A stretch of DNA of 30,746 nt from Bodo saltans (GCA_001460835.1 CYKH01001617.1:2795-33540); one strand, 5' to 3'; positions 9,001 to 16,575 are shown, counted from the stretch's first letter. Program-made: numbers and translations. Notes: a model not told the origin generated them from the letters alone.

Positions 9001-11018
9001 CCCCGTCCATTGTGCGCACACATGGCGGCGGTGGTAGCGGCAGTGGCAACATCGCTGCTGGCTCAGTATCCCCTGGAACCACAACACCTGCATGGGGGAG
9101 TCATCACGAACCACAACAACAACCGTCACGTCGAGTACAATTCCTGGGCGACGATATTCGCATGATGAAGACCATCTGGTCCAACACACTCGCTCACAGC
9201 TTCTCGCCGTACTTGGTGACCAGTAGCGCTGGCGAGCGACTTACACCGTTTACTGCCACCACGGCGATGAGAGCGGCGGGGCTGTCAATGATCGTCGGCT
9301 CGGCAGTGTCGCCCGCCGCAACGCCACTCCCCGCGCAGAGTATGTTCCGAGCTGCAGATCCAAGGGACAGAACGAAGGTCATTGTGGGATGCCAACGAGG
9401 GGCTCAGCTCTTGGCGAAACTAGAACACCGGACTGTTACATCATTTGCATCATCGTCGTCTACATCATCGTCGCTACAACGCCGCGCATCATCGTCCTCA
9501 CATCAAACATCCTTCCGAAGGGCGCCTCGTAGTAGCAGCAGGAACGGTGGCCCACCCGCAGCGTCGTCCTCATCGTCCTCGTCACCCTCATCACCCCACA
9601 TGATTGCAGTGTATCGCCTTGCAGACTTTGATCCTGATCGTGTTGGGTTAGATCGCAATCCCCCGCTGCACCATCGTCATCATTTGTTGTTACTGCAACA
9701 ACAACAACAACAACAACAGCAACATCATCATGTTGTGCACCAGCATCATCAACTTCCAGCGTCCTACTCGATTGCCCACGGCATGCCGACGACGACGACT
9801 GCTCAGTCTCCTACTAGCAGCACTGCTGCTCCAGCAGCAGCCGGTGTGATTGTTGAGGTGGGGCTATTGTCATCTGCGATCCCATCACAACAACAACAAC
9901 AACAAGCATTTGGTGGTGGTGACGTCGAAATGAACGATGCTCCTTTTGATGACACAGCCTCGCAACGCGCTCGCCACGCAACAAACAACATGAGGAGTGC
10001 AGCAGGAGGAGTCGGTCGGCCTTCACTTGCCTTCGATGACGACACCGCCTCAATTCAAAGTTTATTTTCATTCGTCGGTTCGATACGTGGTGGTGGCAAC
10101 AGCAGATCAACCACCAAAGCAGTCGCAGCCAACACAAGAACAGGATCAGCAGCATTGTCTTCCGCGGTGGTGAAAATGTTCGCAGACACTCGACTGCTGA
10201 TGCTTTCTCATGAAGAGCTGAAGCTGCTGCAGCACTTTGCCGGAGCACTCCTGACACGATTCCTAAAAGGGCTCGATCACGACCGTCGATTGGACTGCTT
10301 GTTGTTCTGCCTCCGACGGACGCACTTGGAGGATGTCCACCACGAGCTCACGATGCCGCCGGTGGCCCCAACGGACACATTTGTGGGGTACAGTAAGAAG
10401 GTCACGTACCGGACAGCTATGTCGGGGATGTCGGGGTCAGGACAAAGCCAACACACATTATCAACATCCGTTCCGCTAGCGACGAGCAGCTTGAACAACT
10501 CCACCAAGTCCATCGGCAGTCGGCACGATGCCACGCGACGCATTGCAAGTGTTGCGTTAGAAGCGATCCTCACGCAACTATTGGTCATGATGGATGAGAT
10601 CGAGCTCAAGCGGTGGCTGCGCGATGTCGCAGAGTTGCGAGAGCTTCAAGACGACGACGACGGAGATGTGGAACGAGGTTCCCGAGGGTCAAAGCAACAA
10701 CAAGGAAATTCTTCGACCACTCAGCGCCATCACCACCGCGTAGGGAGTGGAACCCAGCGCACCATGGACGTCGAGGACGATGGCGGCGGCAGTAGTAGTA
10801 TCACAACTGCGCGGGAACGGAGCGATGCACCAATGATGGATGACGATGATGACATCGGTGGTGGCAATGGTTTCACCAACGCTGCCGCGGCAGTCCCTAT
10901 TCCTTCATTTCATGCTGCTGATCATTCCACGACGTTTCATGCTGCTGCTGCTGGTGCTTTGGAAGGAAACGACGACGGTTTGGCGCCTGTAGAAAAAGCG
11001 TTCGTCGCGTTAGATTGA
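6081..11018 (+). CDS. Receptor-like membrane protein with BMP/PnrA-type ectodomain and degenerate class III nucleotide-cyclase domain
   Basis: 1645 residues from ATG 6081; the frame is open back to ATG 5958, but that start lies before the predicted trans-splice site. Order of parts: hydrophobic signal or anchor segment at about 47-67; a second hydrophobic stretch ending in ADAQ at 118-121 that resembles a signal-peptidase site; a periplasmic-binding-like domain from about 143 with the BMP-family look (a hydrophobic strand, then SDLGW, later a GLDIQTASFVIGAVAA-like helix); several N-glycosylation sequons; a Cys-rich module at 547-599; one membrane helix at about 616-638; then a cytosolic region. 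There, MIAVDNS (Asp696) matches the FTDI-type strand of class III cyclases, NVGD (Asp831) matches their TVGD, LRVLLHYG (966) matches the RIGIHTG-type strand, and LGDDIRMMK (about 1022-1030) matches the YGRTxNMAAR-type segment. Long Gly, Asp, Asn, Ser and Gln runs are inserted between these blocks. Architecture parallels kinetoplastid receptor adenylate cyclases, but catalytic residues seem lost, so it may sense or scaffold rather than make cAMP. Confidence 0.75.
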   Translation: MERNSVLMVQLPHLARQPADLFPQCQQTHRRQCKHVDTLRLSSSRSFALYKSLLALIALIFCSALVCLDNVSEKNEWWRMISTPHIHTLATLAAPSSPISIRKSSSFFPSLFPTFIFADAQTTPTTANNTSYLYNLTESDGCLRVLFLFPTSLSDLGWSYQFNIARRRAIRDFVAANPNITLIDNAVYDVNDLTADDFNMLVETSLSTNGPGYHIVFGLSSSVFPRLFNFSTRYLAAFPKTRFIGFSLPKLLDGNYPHNYAAMGLDIQTASFVIGAVAAAACTPGSGGVGILMPTTMPSAVNAFYRGMLYGQKFRPEYNTTNGSIASQNGTTTMCQLVTINQNSFSDVPSEIEIANLFIQRNMRVAYFWVDHRDAALAVMHYHQLAYQQNQSADPNYDAASIVDDNDMWSISYAVEGTTVVGDSVVTSLLIRGGDVFQRVMQDYIDNVPTSETFYVIPMHNVSDDNGIQLGYFSAAAPQYVSKAGASARMYASENPVLCGPIYSSSSGALMVPPGSCLNISQMTLNMTYIMQGNIYMMPPWRRASSCPPGTFVNRSLDTFELTCQPCPAGMFSSRNGSASCSSCPQELFEIASADGTSCVLSVTSLEKQLSAAEKIIIGVLSAVCGLVIVILLIYYLVQSYRFGTFLWPAHYGFFDFSGTSQAVLAVQHELFIAGEVERMTPPQGPFVALAMIAVDNSRSDPRWRKSISFVGDVYAELGKIVNQAAYDARRHAELVAAVAPPPTTMGAAAGGGGMPPRTPGNWNSGAEFANVAGDSGASTIPGATHVKSPTATTTGGMTGADFLSNSASVNSAVLAPAAPSGVYIAINVGDMYVLAHNDADVLLKCVAQIDKRFRRFMTQLHAQKKQLRAAAAAGGGGVDEEGDDDDDDGTAAAEKEDRCTSAPSRRRRQPWNGEHSSIGQDEGGDDDNNNNNNSNDNNKTTYNSTSSKRLNTSSSSTSSSPHLMLRVLLHYGTPSIVRTHGGGGSGSGNIAAGSVSPGTTTPAWGSHHEPQQQPSRRVQFLGDDIRMMKTIWSNTLAHSFSPYLVTSSAGERLTPFTATTAMRAAGLSMIVGSAVSPAATPLPAQSMFRAADPRDRTKVIVGCQRGAQLLAKLEHRTVTSFASSSSTSSSLQRRASSSSHQTSFRRAPRSSSRNGGPPAASSSSSSSPSSPHMIAVYRLADFDPDRVGLDRNPPLHHRHHLLLLQQQQQQQQQHHHVVHQHHQLPASYSIAHGMPTTTTAQSPTSSTAAPAAAGVIVEVGLLSSAIPSQQQQQQAFGGGDVEMNDAPFDDTASQRARHATNNMRSAAGGVGRPSLAFDDDTASIQSLFSFVGSIRGGGNSRSTTKAVAANTRTGSAALSSAVVKMFADTRLLMLSHEELKLLQHFAGALLTRFLKGLDHDRRLDCLLFCLRRTHLEDVHHELTMPPVAPTDTFVGYSKKVTYRTAMSGMSGSGQSQHTLSTSVPLATSSLNNSTKSIGSRHDATRRIASVALEAILTQLLVMMDEIELKRWLRDVAELRELQDDDDGDVERGSRGSKQQQGNSSTTQRHHHRVGSGTQRTMDVEDDGGGSSSITTARERSDAPMMDDDDDIGGGNGFTNAAAAVPIPSFHAADHSTTFHAAAAGALEGNDDGLAPVEKAFVALD
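9698..9748 (+). repeat. CAA/CAG-CAT microsatellite encoding Gln and His runs
   Basis: Tandem CAA codons followed by CAG, CAT and CAC codons encode a Gln run and a His-rich run in the cytosolic part of the receptor. A second CAA run lies at about 9887-9904. These are in frame and read as coding low complexity, not as an array of another kind. Confidence 0.85.
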
Positions 11019-11253
11019 GAACAACGTTTCTAAGCCCCCAACACCTCTCACGTAGACTGCACGAGACATGTATGAAAAAAATATTGAAGTCAAGCACCAA
11101 CGACAAAATCAGGTTGACGATCAACATCAAAAAAAAAGAAGAATAAGAAAACCGTTCCAACAATCAAAAACTTAGTAGCGCATCACAATGCCTCTCTCCG
11201 TTCTGCCCCTTCCAGTCTCATTTTTCCTCCCACTTTCACACACAAAAAACACT

Positions 11254-11447
11254 GTTTAATTTCCCCTTGTCCGTTTGTTCGCCCACCTCTTTCACTTCAA
11301 AACCTCTTCCAAATCGCGACAAAGAAAAAACCCAGCTTATCTACACTTTTCTCACCCCCGTGCGCACTTAAGACATTTTTTTTCCTCCACCGACTGCTCC
11401 CATCCCCTCGTGTCTTCCTGTTGTCACCTCAATATCAAATGTGTTGA
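11254..11447 (+). repeat. 194-bp direct repeat, copy A
   Basis: The stretch from GTTTAATTTCCCC to CAAATGTGTTGA recurs base for base at 11992-12185, including an eight-T run. The base before and the base after differ between copies, which fixes the borders. The offset is 738 bp. No terminal inverted repeats, flanking target duplication or encoded protein was seen. Confidence 0.95.
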
Positions 11448-11991
11448 TTTTTTTTTTCCATCATGCCCCCCTTCTGGTGTAACACAAAACACAAAAGCAT
11501 CAGTAATCATCCAAACAACGTAAAGAGTCGAGGAGGGGTTGAAGATGGATGCGGGGTTTTGTTTTTGTTTTTTTCTTGCGAACTACATTTTCTTTTCACG
11601 CAGTACGATAAATTTATATACGATGTTCACCTGTACACGCGCAGTCCCCTTGGGCCCTTCTGCTTCACCTCTCGACTCAGTTTCTTTCTGAGTTTCGGGG
11701 GCGATGGAGAGGGCACCAATCCTTCATTTCTACGTCAAGCTGTTTTTTGTGTTTGTTTTTTTTTTCGTCTGGAGAATCAATTTTGTGTGTGGTGAATGAA
11801 ACTCCTGACACGCCCATCTCCTGTTATTTATTACGTGTGCTTCGTTGTGTGTTTCCTCTCACAAGTCTGCAGCGCAACGATTCACTTGGTGTGTGTGTGC
11901 ACCTCCCAAGGAGGAATGAAAATGCTCACAAAAAAGTGAAACGGAAATCCTCTCTTTGCCCTTCCCTCGCTAGGTTTTTTGTTGTGTGTGC

Positions 11992-12185
11992 GTTTAATTT
12001 CCCCTTGTCCGTTTGTTCGCCCACCTCTTTCACTTCAAAACCTCTTCCAAATCGCGACAAAGAAAAAACCCAGCTTATCTACACTTTTCTCACCCCCGTG
12101 CGCACTTAAGACATTTTTTTTCCTCCACCGACTGCTCCCATCCCCTCGTGTCTTCCTGTTGTCACCTCAATATCAAATGTGTTGA
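11992..12185 (+). repeat. 194-bp direct repeat, copy B
   Basis: Identical to 11254-11447. This copy ends 59 nt before the start codon of the CLYBL-like gene and directly abuts the pyrimidine tract taken here as its trans-splice signal, so it sits where 5' processing signals would be expected. Confidence 0.95.
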
Positions 12186-12186
12186 C

Positions 12187-12214
12187 GCTCTTTTTCTCGT
12201 TGGAAATAAATGAG
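12187..12214 (+). promoter_or_regulatory. Predicted polypyrimidine tract and spliced-leader acceptor for the CLYBL-like gene
   Basis: The tract GCTCTTTTTCTCGTT is followed by the first AG at 12213-12214. It leaves a purine-rich leader of 30 nt without an ATG before the start at 12245. An ATG at 12210 would be cut off by this splice. Confidence 0.45.
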
Positions 12215-12244
12215 TGAGAGAGTGTGAAAGAAAAAGCAATAGAA

Positions 12245-13471
12245 ATGTTTCGGCGATCCGTAAGGCTGCCGTTTTTTCACCAATTTACGAAGAAATTTCA
12301 CGATGCTCGTCTTGCACAAGAAGCAAAAGACGATGCGGCAGAGGAAGTCTACAACAACAACCGACGAGGTCGAAACGAAGGTGGAAGTCCCCTCGACTAC
12401 TACCTCAAGCGCCACAGCGCCCTTAACCCATCTGCTGTGACATCAAAGTTTGGCCTCAAAGTCACAGACATGAAGGAGGTCCCTCGCAGCGTTCTTTTCG
12501 TCCCATGCCACAAAGAAAAAGCGTTGTCCAAGATTCAACAGATTGGCAACGATGTGGACTTGGTGATTTTGGACTTGGAGGACAGCGTACCGCCTGAGAG
12601 CAAACAAACGGCACGTTTGCTGCTGCATCAGTTCGTCAAGCAGGGCGGTCTCGCACTTACTTCTTCTCAGGGCGGAGGAGGAGGCAGCGAGCGGGAGAGC
12701 AGCAACACGACGAAGAAGAAGCAGAAATGCAGGGCGATTGTCAGAATTAACTCGCTCCGCACAGACGCAACGAACGGTATTCTCGACCTGGAGGCCGTCA
12801 TGGGCCTTGGCCCAAGCATTGAAGGTGTCGCAGTTCCAAAAGTAGAGCTCGGAGATGAAGTTGCACTGGCAGACTATTTGCAGCCAGGAGGTACAGGGAC
12901 CGAAGTCACTCACCAAGTGTGGGCATTTTTTGAAACCCCTCGATCCATTCTAGACGCAGATAAGATTTGCAGCACGAACTTTTACCAGTACGGAGTGATG
13001 GGCCTGAATGACTTGTCTACAGAAATGGGGTACCCTCTAAGAGGTGAAGAGAAAGGTGCGGCCATCCTTCCGACATCAATGGGGAGGGTGCAGCACTATT
13101 ACGCCATGAGCTCCGTCGTGACTGCATGCCGAGCAAACGGCGTGATCCCTTTAGATGGTGTGTTTAACGACCCGACGGATAAGATTGGGTTCCGCGCGGA
13201 ACTTGCAGAGTGCCGAAGCTTTGGGTTCGACGGGAAAACTCTGATTCACCCCGCCCAAGTGGCGGATTGCAACAGCGCCTTTACCCCAACACCAACTGAG
13301 GTCCGTTGGGCAGAGCGTGTGGTGCAATGCGTGGAGAATGCCGGGCGCGGTGTGGCGGTGTTGGATGGTAAGATGATCGAAGAGCTGCATGCCCGACAAG
13401 CTGCGAAGGTGCTCGCTCGGAGACCAGTGGTGCACGAAGACACGCAGTCGACTTCAAAAAATTCCGTGTAG
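12245..13471 (+). CDS. CitE/CLYBL-type lyase (HpcH/HpaI aldolase superfamily), probably mitochondrial
   Basis: 408 residues from ATG 12245, the first real ATG after the predicted splice site. The N-terminus is rich in Arg, Lys and Phe without early acidic residues, as in a mitochondrial presequence. The TIM-barrel family landmarks are present in order: LFVPCH-type strand; LDLEDSVPP with Asp110, Glu112 and Asp113; VRIN with Arg167; VPKVE with Glu201; a FFETPRSI strand with Glu230; GLNDLSTE with Asp256; and the C-terminal GKTLIHPAQV signature at 330-339. A Gly/Ser/Lys-rich insertion sits before VRIN. The family includes the citrate lyase beta subunit, malyl-CoA and citramalyl-CoA lyases and the animal mitochondrial enzyme CLYBL. 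The lack of alpha or gamma lyase subunits and the presequence favour a stand-alone acyl-CoA lyase over classical citrate lyase; the exact substrate cannot be read from the sequence. Stop is TAG. Confidence 0.9.
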   Translation: MFRRSVRLPFFHQFTKKFHDARLAQEAKDDAAEEVYNNNRRGRNEGGSPLDYYLKRHSALNPSAVTSKFGLKVTDMKEVPRSVLFVPCHKEKALSKIQQIGNDVDLVILDLEDSVPPESKQTARLLLHQFVKQGGLALTSSQGGGGGSERESSNTTKKKQKCRAIVRINSLRTDATNGILDLEAVMGLGPSIEGVAVPKVELGDEVALADYLQPGGTGTEVTHQVWAFFETPRSILDADKICSTNFYQYGVMGLNDLSTEMGYPLRGEEKGAAILPTSMGRVQHYYAMSSVVTACRANGVIPLDGVFNDPTDKIGFRAELAECRSFGFDGKTLIHPAQVADCNSAFTPTPTEVRWAERVVQCVENAGRGVAVLDGKMIEELHARQAAKVLARRPVVHEDTQSTSKNSV

Positions 13472-13673
13472 TGGGTGGGGTTTTTTGCTCCATTCTATTT
13501 TTGTTTGTTTGTTTGTTGTTTGTTTGCTTGATTGAGAAGCCAGTTGAGTGGAAGGTCTCATTCCGTGTGTGACGCCTGTCTCGTTTGCCAATTGTTGATG
13601 TATCATTGTGTCATACTTTTTCCTTATCATTGTGAAGAACGTGTGAAGTGTAGCTAAACCTTTTTCTTTTATC
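13472..13673. other. Short intergenic spacer with a GTTT microsatellite
   Basis: Contains TTTG repeats at about 13500-13528, then two pyrimidine tracts. The tract at about 13616-13630 has an AG at 13636-13637 that could be the splice acceptor for the next gene. The tract at about 13658-13671 has its first AG only after ATG 13674. Confidence 0.5.
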
Positions 13674-14543
13674 ATGTCAGCGTCCACCACCATATTGTGC
13701 ACCCCACGTGACCATCAACCGAGAGAAGAGCCTGCGGTCGTTGTTGCGGACGATGGTGAGATGATTAGCACTCCTACTCCTTCCGCACGTAGTCACATGA
13801 GCAGCGTCACATCGACGCCCATTCGCGGGGGCCCTGCTGCTGGTGGCGGTGGGCGCTCCTCGATGCTGATGTACGGCCAGCGAATCAGTTTGCTCGGCGC
13901 CGTTACGAGTGCGGTTGGTGCACTGCTAGCCCAAGAAGAAGCCGAACGACGCGTGCTACTGACCGCCTTTAATGGCAGGAATGGTCTCCTTACCACTACA
14001 ATCAGAAGCAGTAGCGGCGTCGAAGGAATCGGAGAGAATGAGCAGCAGCAACATCACCACATCATCTCAGATGCAACAGCAACAATGTCATCTGATGAAG
14101 AAATTACAGCGAACTTTATTCCTTTTGACCCTTTGCGAGTGCAAACCAACGCAGTCGCTGTTGAGGAGCATGAAGACCGCTGGGAACTTGCCCACGAAGA
14201 GCACGCCCTGCGTAGTACCATGAATCACATTCACGTCGAGACGATGTACAGGCTGAGCGCCAACGACAGACAACGACGCACTGTTGCACGTGCGGTTCTC
14301 GAACGTGAGGCAACGCTGCGCCTCGTGGAAATGGTGTGTCACTGGGAAACGCAACGGGAGGCGCTTGATGCACGTGAGCGGGCGTTCCGAAGTGCGACGC
14401 AACAAGTCGTGCGTGATCGATGGAGAATTGTCGTAGAGGAAGCGGAAGAGCGAGACGTCACGGCGCTGTCGGAGGATTTACTATTTCGTCAAGAGTTGCG
14501 CGCGTGGCAACAGCAGATGATGCCGGATGATGAATTTGATTGA
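13674..14543 (+). CDS. Hypothetical helical protein, 289 residues
   Basis: I do not recognise a family. Residues 1-65 are Ser/Thr/Pro/Gly-rich and look disordered. A short apolar helix is at about 70-90, and a Gln/His run at about 124-130. The last 130 residues are rich in Glu, Arg, Ala and Leu with evenly spaced Trp and hydrophobic positions, and look like long amphipathic or coiled-coil helices. There is no signal peptide or membrane span. The start is uncertain: if the AG at 13679-13680 is the splice acceptor, translation would begin at a downstream ATG near 13760. Codon usage is like the neighbours and the stop is TGA. Confidence 0.72.
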   Translation: MSASTTILCTPRDHQPREEPAVVVADDGEMISTPTPSARSHMSSVTSTPIRGGPAAGGGGRSSMLMYGQRISLLGAVTSAVGALLAQEEAERRVLLTAFNGRNGLLTTTIRSSSGVEGIGENEQQQHHHIISDATATMSSDEEITANFIPFDPLRVQTNAVAVEEHEDRWELAHEEHALRSTMNHIHVETMYRLSANDRQRRTVARAVLEREATLRLVEMVCHWETQREALDARERAFRSATQQVVRDRWRIVVEEAEERDVTALSEDLLFRQELRAWQQQMMPDDEFD

Positions 14544-14671
14544 AACGTGTTGAGCTTTCGAAAAGTACATTTTGTATACTCCTGTTCGATATGTTGTGCA
14601 GAACTTAGCGTTTTACATGGAGGTTCTGTGTTGTACAGAAACAAATGTTTGCCCCAAAAAAAATGTGCCTC

Positions 14672-14694
14672 CCTCATGATTCTGGTTCCCCCAG
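14672..14694 (+). promoter_or_regulatory. Predicted spliced-leader acceptor for the kinase gene
   Basis: A CCCTCATGATTCTGGTTCCCCCAG-type tract ends in an AG at 14693-14694. It lies between the ATG at 14645 and the ATG at 14711, so the mature mRNA would begin 16 nt before 14711 and exclude the upstream ATG. Confidence 0.45.
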
Positions 14695-14710
14695 AAGAAA
14701 AAAAAAATCA

Positions 14711-16006
14711 ATGAGCTCGCAGGTGGCCTGTACGGAGTGCCAGGCCCCCTTCTCAAAAGCAACTGCAAGATTTTGTAGCAAGTGTGGAGCAAAGAGACCA
14801 GCAGCAGCAGCAGCAACACCACCACCACCCTCCGCCCCAGTTTCATCTCCCAGTGTTGCTACTACTGCGCTGTACCAAAGTGCTGCCTCGCCACCCCCAG
14901 TGGAACAACCACCTCCCCCACAACTGTTATCGACATCACCTCCCCCTCCTCAATCATCTCCTCCGCATCAACCACCACCAGAGGGGCAGCAGCATGCGTC
15001 CTCCTATTCCTCCCATGGTGGTGTTACTTCCTCCTCGTCGAACGATGGTACCGTCCCTGACATGTCAGCCATTGCCGATGCAGATGCTGCCGCTGTCTAC
15101 GCCACGCTAAGTCCAGACGGCATATCACCCGAGATGCTTCAAACTGCAAACGCTGATGGGCTACGTAGCTGGAAACGAGGTAGTCTCTTAGGCCGGGGCA
15201 CATTCGGGTCTGTGTATTTAGGTCTTCTACCCGATGGCTCGTTTCACGCGGTGAAGGTCGTCGAACTCGGCCGCAAGACTGGCACCTTCCAGCCTAAAGA
15301 GTTGGTCTCCCTCTCTCGTGAAATCTCCCTGATGCGGCGACTGTCTCATAAAAACCTCTGCACCTTCCGAGGCGCCTACTACGACACCAACGACACCTCG
15401 GTGTGTATGTTCATGGAGTACGTTGCTGGGGGTAGTGTGAGTTCCCTCGTCAAAAAGTTCAAGCCCCTTCCTATGGAAGTCGTGCGTAGTTGGACAAAGC
15501 AGCTCCTGAAAGGCCTTTTGTATCTACACAGCCAACGGGTCATACACCGCGACATCAAAGGCGATAATATCCTCATCGACACAAGTTGCTCCGTCGAAAG
15601 CGAAGCGCAGGTGAAGCTTGTCGATTTTGGTGCCGCAAAGCGGTTGACCGATGCCGTCAGTCATAGTCGTACGGTGGTAGGCACGCCGTATTGGATGGCG
15701 CCGGAGATCGTCGACCTCACTGGAGAGGGGGACGGGTATTCCTACAAAGCAGATGTGTGGTCTACTGGCTGCACAGTAGCGGAGTTCATCACCGGAAAAC
15801 CACCGTGGCCGAGCAAAGCGAACATTCCCGCCGCCATCATGATGATCGGGCAGTCAGTGGACGGCCCGACGGAGGTACCGACAGAGGGGGAGTGCTCACG
15901 GGGGTGTGTGGACTTCATGAGACAATGCTTTGTGCGGAAGCCGGAGGACAGACCGACGGTGGAGGATCTCCTGCAGCACCCTTGGATTTTAGGAACCGTG
16001 GTGTGA
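14711..16006 (+). CDS. STE11/MAP3K-like serine/threonine protein kinase with N-terminal zinc ribbon
   Basis: 431 residues from ATG 14711; the frame opens at 14645, but a predicted trans-splice AG separates the two. Residues 7-25 hold CxxC-x11-CxxC (Cys7, 10, 22, 25), a small zinc-ribbon type module. A Pro/Ser/Gln-rich linker runs to about 130. The kinase domain fills the rest: glycine loop GRGTFGSV starting at 161; ATP-binding Lys182; an REISLMRRL helix with the partner Glu; the catalytic HRDIKGDN with Asp281; DFG with Asp305; and the GTPYWMAPEI activation-segment end. All catalytic residues are intact, so an active kinase is expected. GTPYWMAPE and the HRDIKGDNIL loop are typical of the STE group, here closest by eye to plant NPK1-like MAP3Ks, which are abundant in kinetoplastids. 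Substrate and pathway are unknown. Confidence 0.93.
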   Translation: MSSQVACTECQAPFSKATARFCSKCGAKRPAAAAATPPPPSAPVSSPSVATTALYQSAASPPPVEQPPPPQLLSTSPPPPQSSPPHQPPPEGQQHASSYSSHGGVTSSSSNDGTVPDMSAIADADAAAVYATLSPDGISPEMLQTANADGLRSWKRGSLLGRGTFGSVYLGLLPDGSFHAVKVVELGRKTGTFQPKELVSLSREISLMRRLSHKNLCTFRGAYYDTNDTSVCMFMEYVAGGSVSSLVKKFKPLPMEVVRSWTKQLLKGLLYLHSQRVIHRDIKGDNILIDTSCSVESEAQVKLVDFGAAKRLTDAVSHSRTVVGTPYWMAPEIVDLTGEGDGYSYKADVWSTGCTVAEFITGKPPWPSKANIPAAIMMIGQSVDGPTEVPTEGECSRGCVDFMRQCFVRKPEDRPTVEDLLQHPWILGTVV

Positions 16007-16274
16007 AAGTGACTACAATGTAGGAATGTAGAATGGAAAGGTTTTTACTCGGACAGGTGATAATAGCAACTTGAACTACCTTTTCCAAAATGGCTTCCTC
16101 GTTTCATTTGTCATAAAATAAAAAGATTTCTAGCATCAAGAATTTTATTTTTGCGTGGTCGCACGAAGTTGGACAATGAAGAGGTAGTCATCTCAAATAT
16201 ACTGAACAGCAATCTCGAAAAAAAACAGCAACAAGACCGTCAAAGCACCAAACTCAATATGTTGTCTACGACCT
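16007..16274. other. Spacer before the assembly gap
   Basis: AT-rich 3' UTR-like sequence follows the kinase stop. A TTTTATTTTTG tract at about 16142-16153 and an AG near 16167 could be a splice site for the next gene. An ATG at 16259, 16 bases before the gap, is the best visible candidate start for the gene beyond it; this cannot be confirmed across the Ns. Confidence 0.4.
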
Positions 16275-16574
16275 NNNNNNNNNNNNNNNNNNNNNNNNNN
16301 NNNNNNNNNNNNNNNNNNNNNNNNNNNNNNNNNNNNNNNNNNNNNNNNNNNNNNNNNNNNNNNNNNNNNNNNNNNNNNNNNNNNNNNNNNNNNNNNNNNN
16401 NNNNNNNNNNNNNNNNNNNNNNNNNNNNNNNNNNNNNNNNNNNNNNNNNNNNNNNNNNNNNNNNNNNNNNNNNNNNNNNNNNNNNNNNNNNNNNNNNNNN
16501 NNNNNNNNNNNNNNNNNNNNNNNNNNNNNNNNNNNNNNNNNNNNNNNNNNNNNNNNNNNNNNNNNNNNNNNNNN
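16275..16574. other. Assembly gap, 300 N
   Basis: Exactly 300 unknown bases. It may be a scaffold gap of nominal length, so frame continuity across it cannot be judged. It falls beside a tandem Cys-rich repeat, a likely cause of the assembly break. Confidence 0.98.
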
Positions 16575-16575
16575 C

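Larger units (their letters stand above)
11019..12244. other. Intergenic spacer between the receptor and the CLYBL-like gene
   Basis: 1.2 kb with no convincing gene. It is T-rich and contains two identical 194-bp direct repeats, listed separately. Open frames at 11463-11795 and 11747-12109 run through the repeats and pyrimidine tracts and encode Phe/Ser/Cys-rich peptides without a domain; they are not called. Confidence 0.6.

Noticed and set aside
9698-9904. Short regular repeats as a CRISPR-like array
   Set aside because: They are in-frame CAA/CAG codon runs without spacers, in a eukaryotic coding region.
11463-12109. Overlapping open frames in the spacer before the CLYBL-like gene
   Set aside because: They run across T-rich sequence and half of a 194-bp repeat, and encode peptides untypical of the neighbouring proteins.
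11254-12185. 194-bp repeats as long terminal repeats of a retroelement
   Set aside because: The 544 bp between them encode no reverse transcriptase or integrase, the ends lack inverted termini, and no target duplication is seen.
12245-13471. Classical citrate lyase beta subunit of a bacterial-type complex
   Set aside because: No alpha or gamma subunit is nearby and the N-terminus looks like a mitochondrial presequence; a stand-alone CLYBL-type enzyme fits better.
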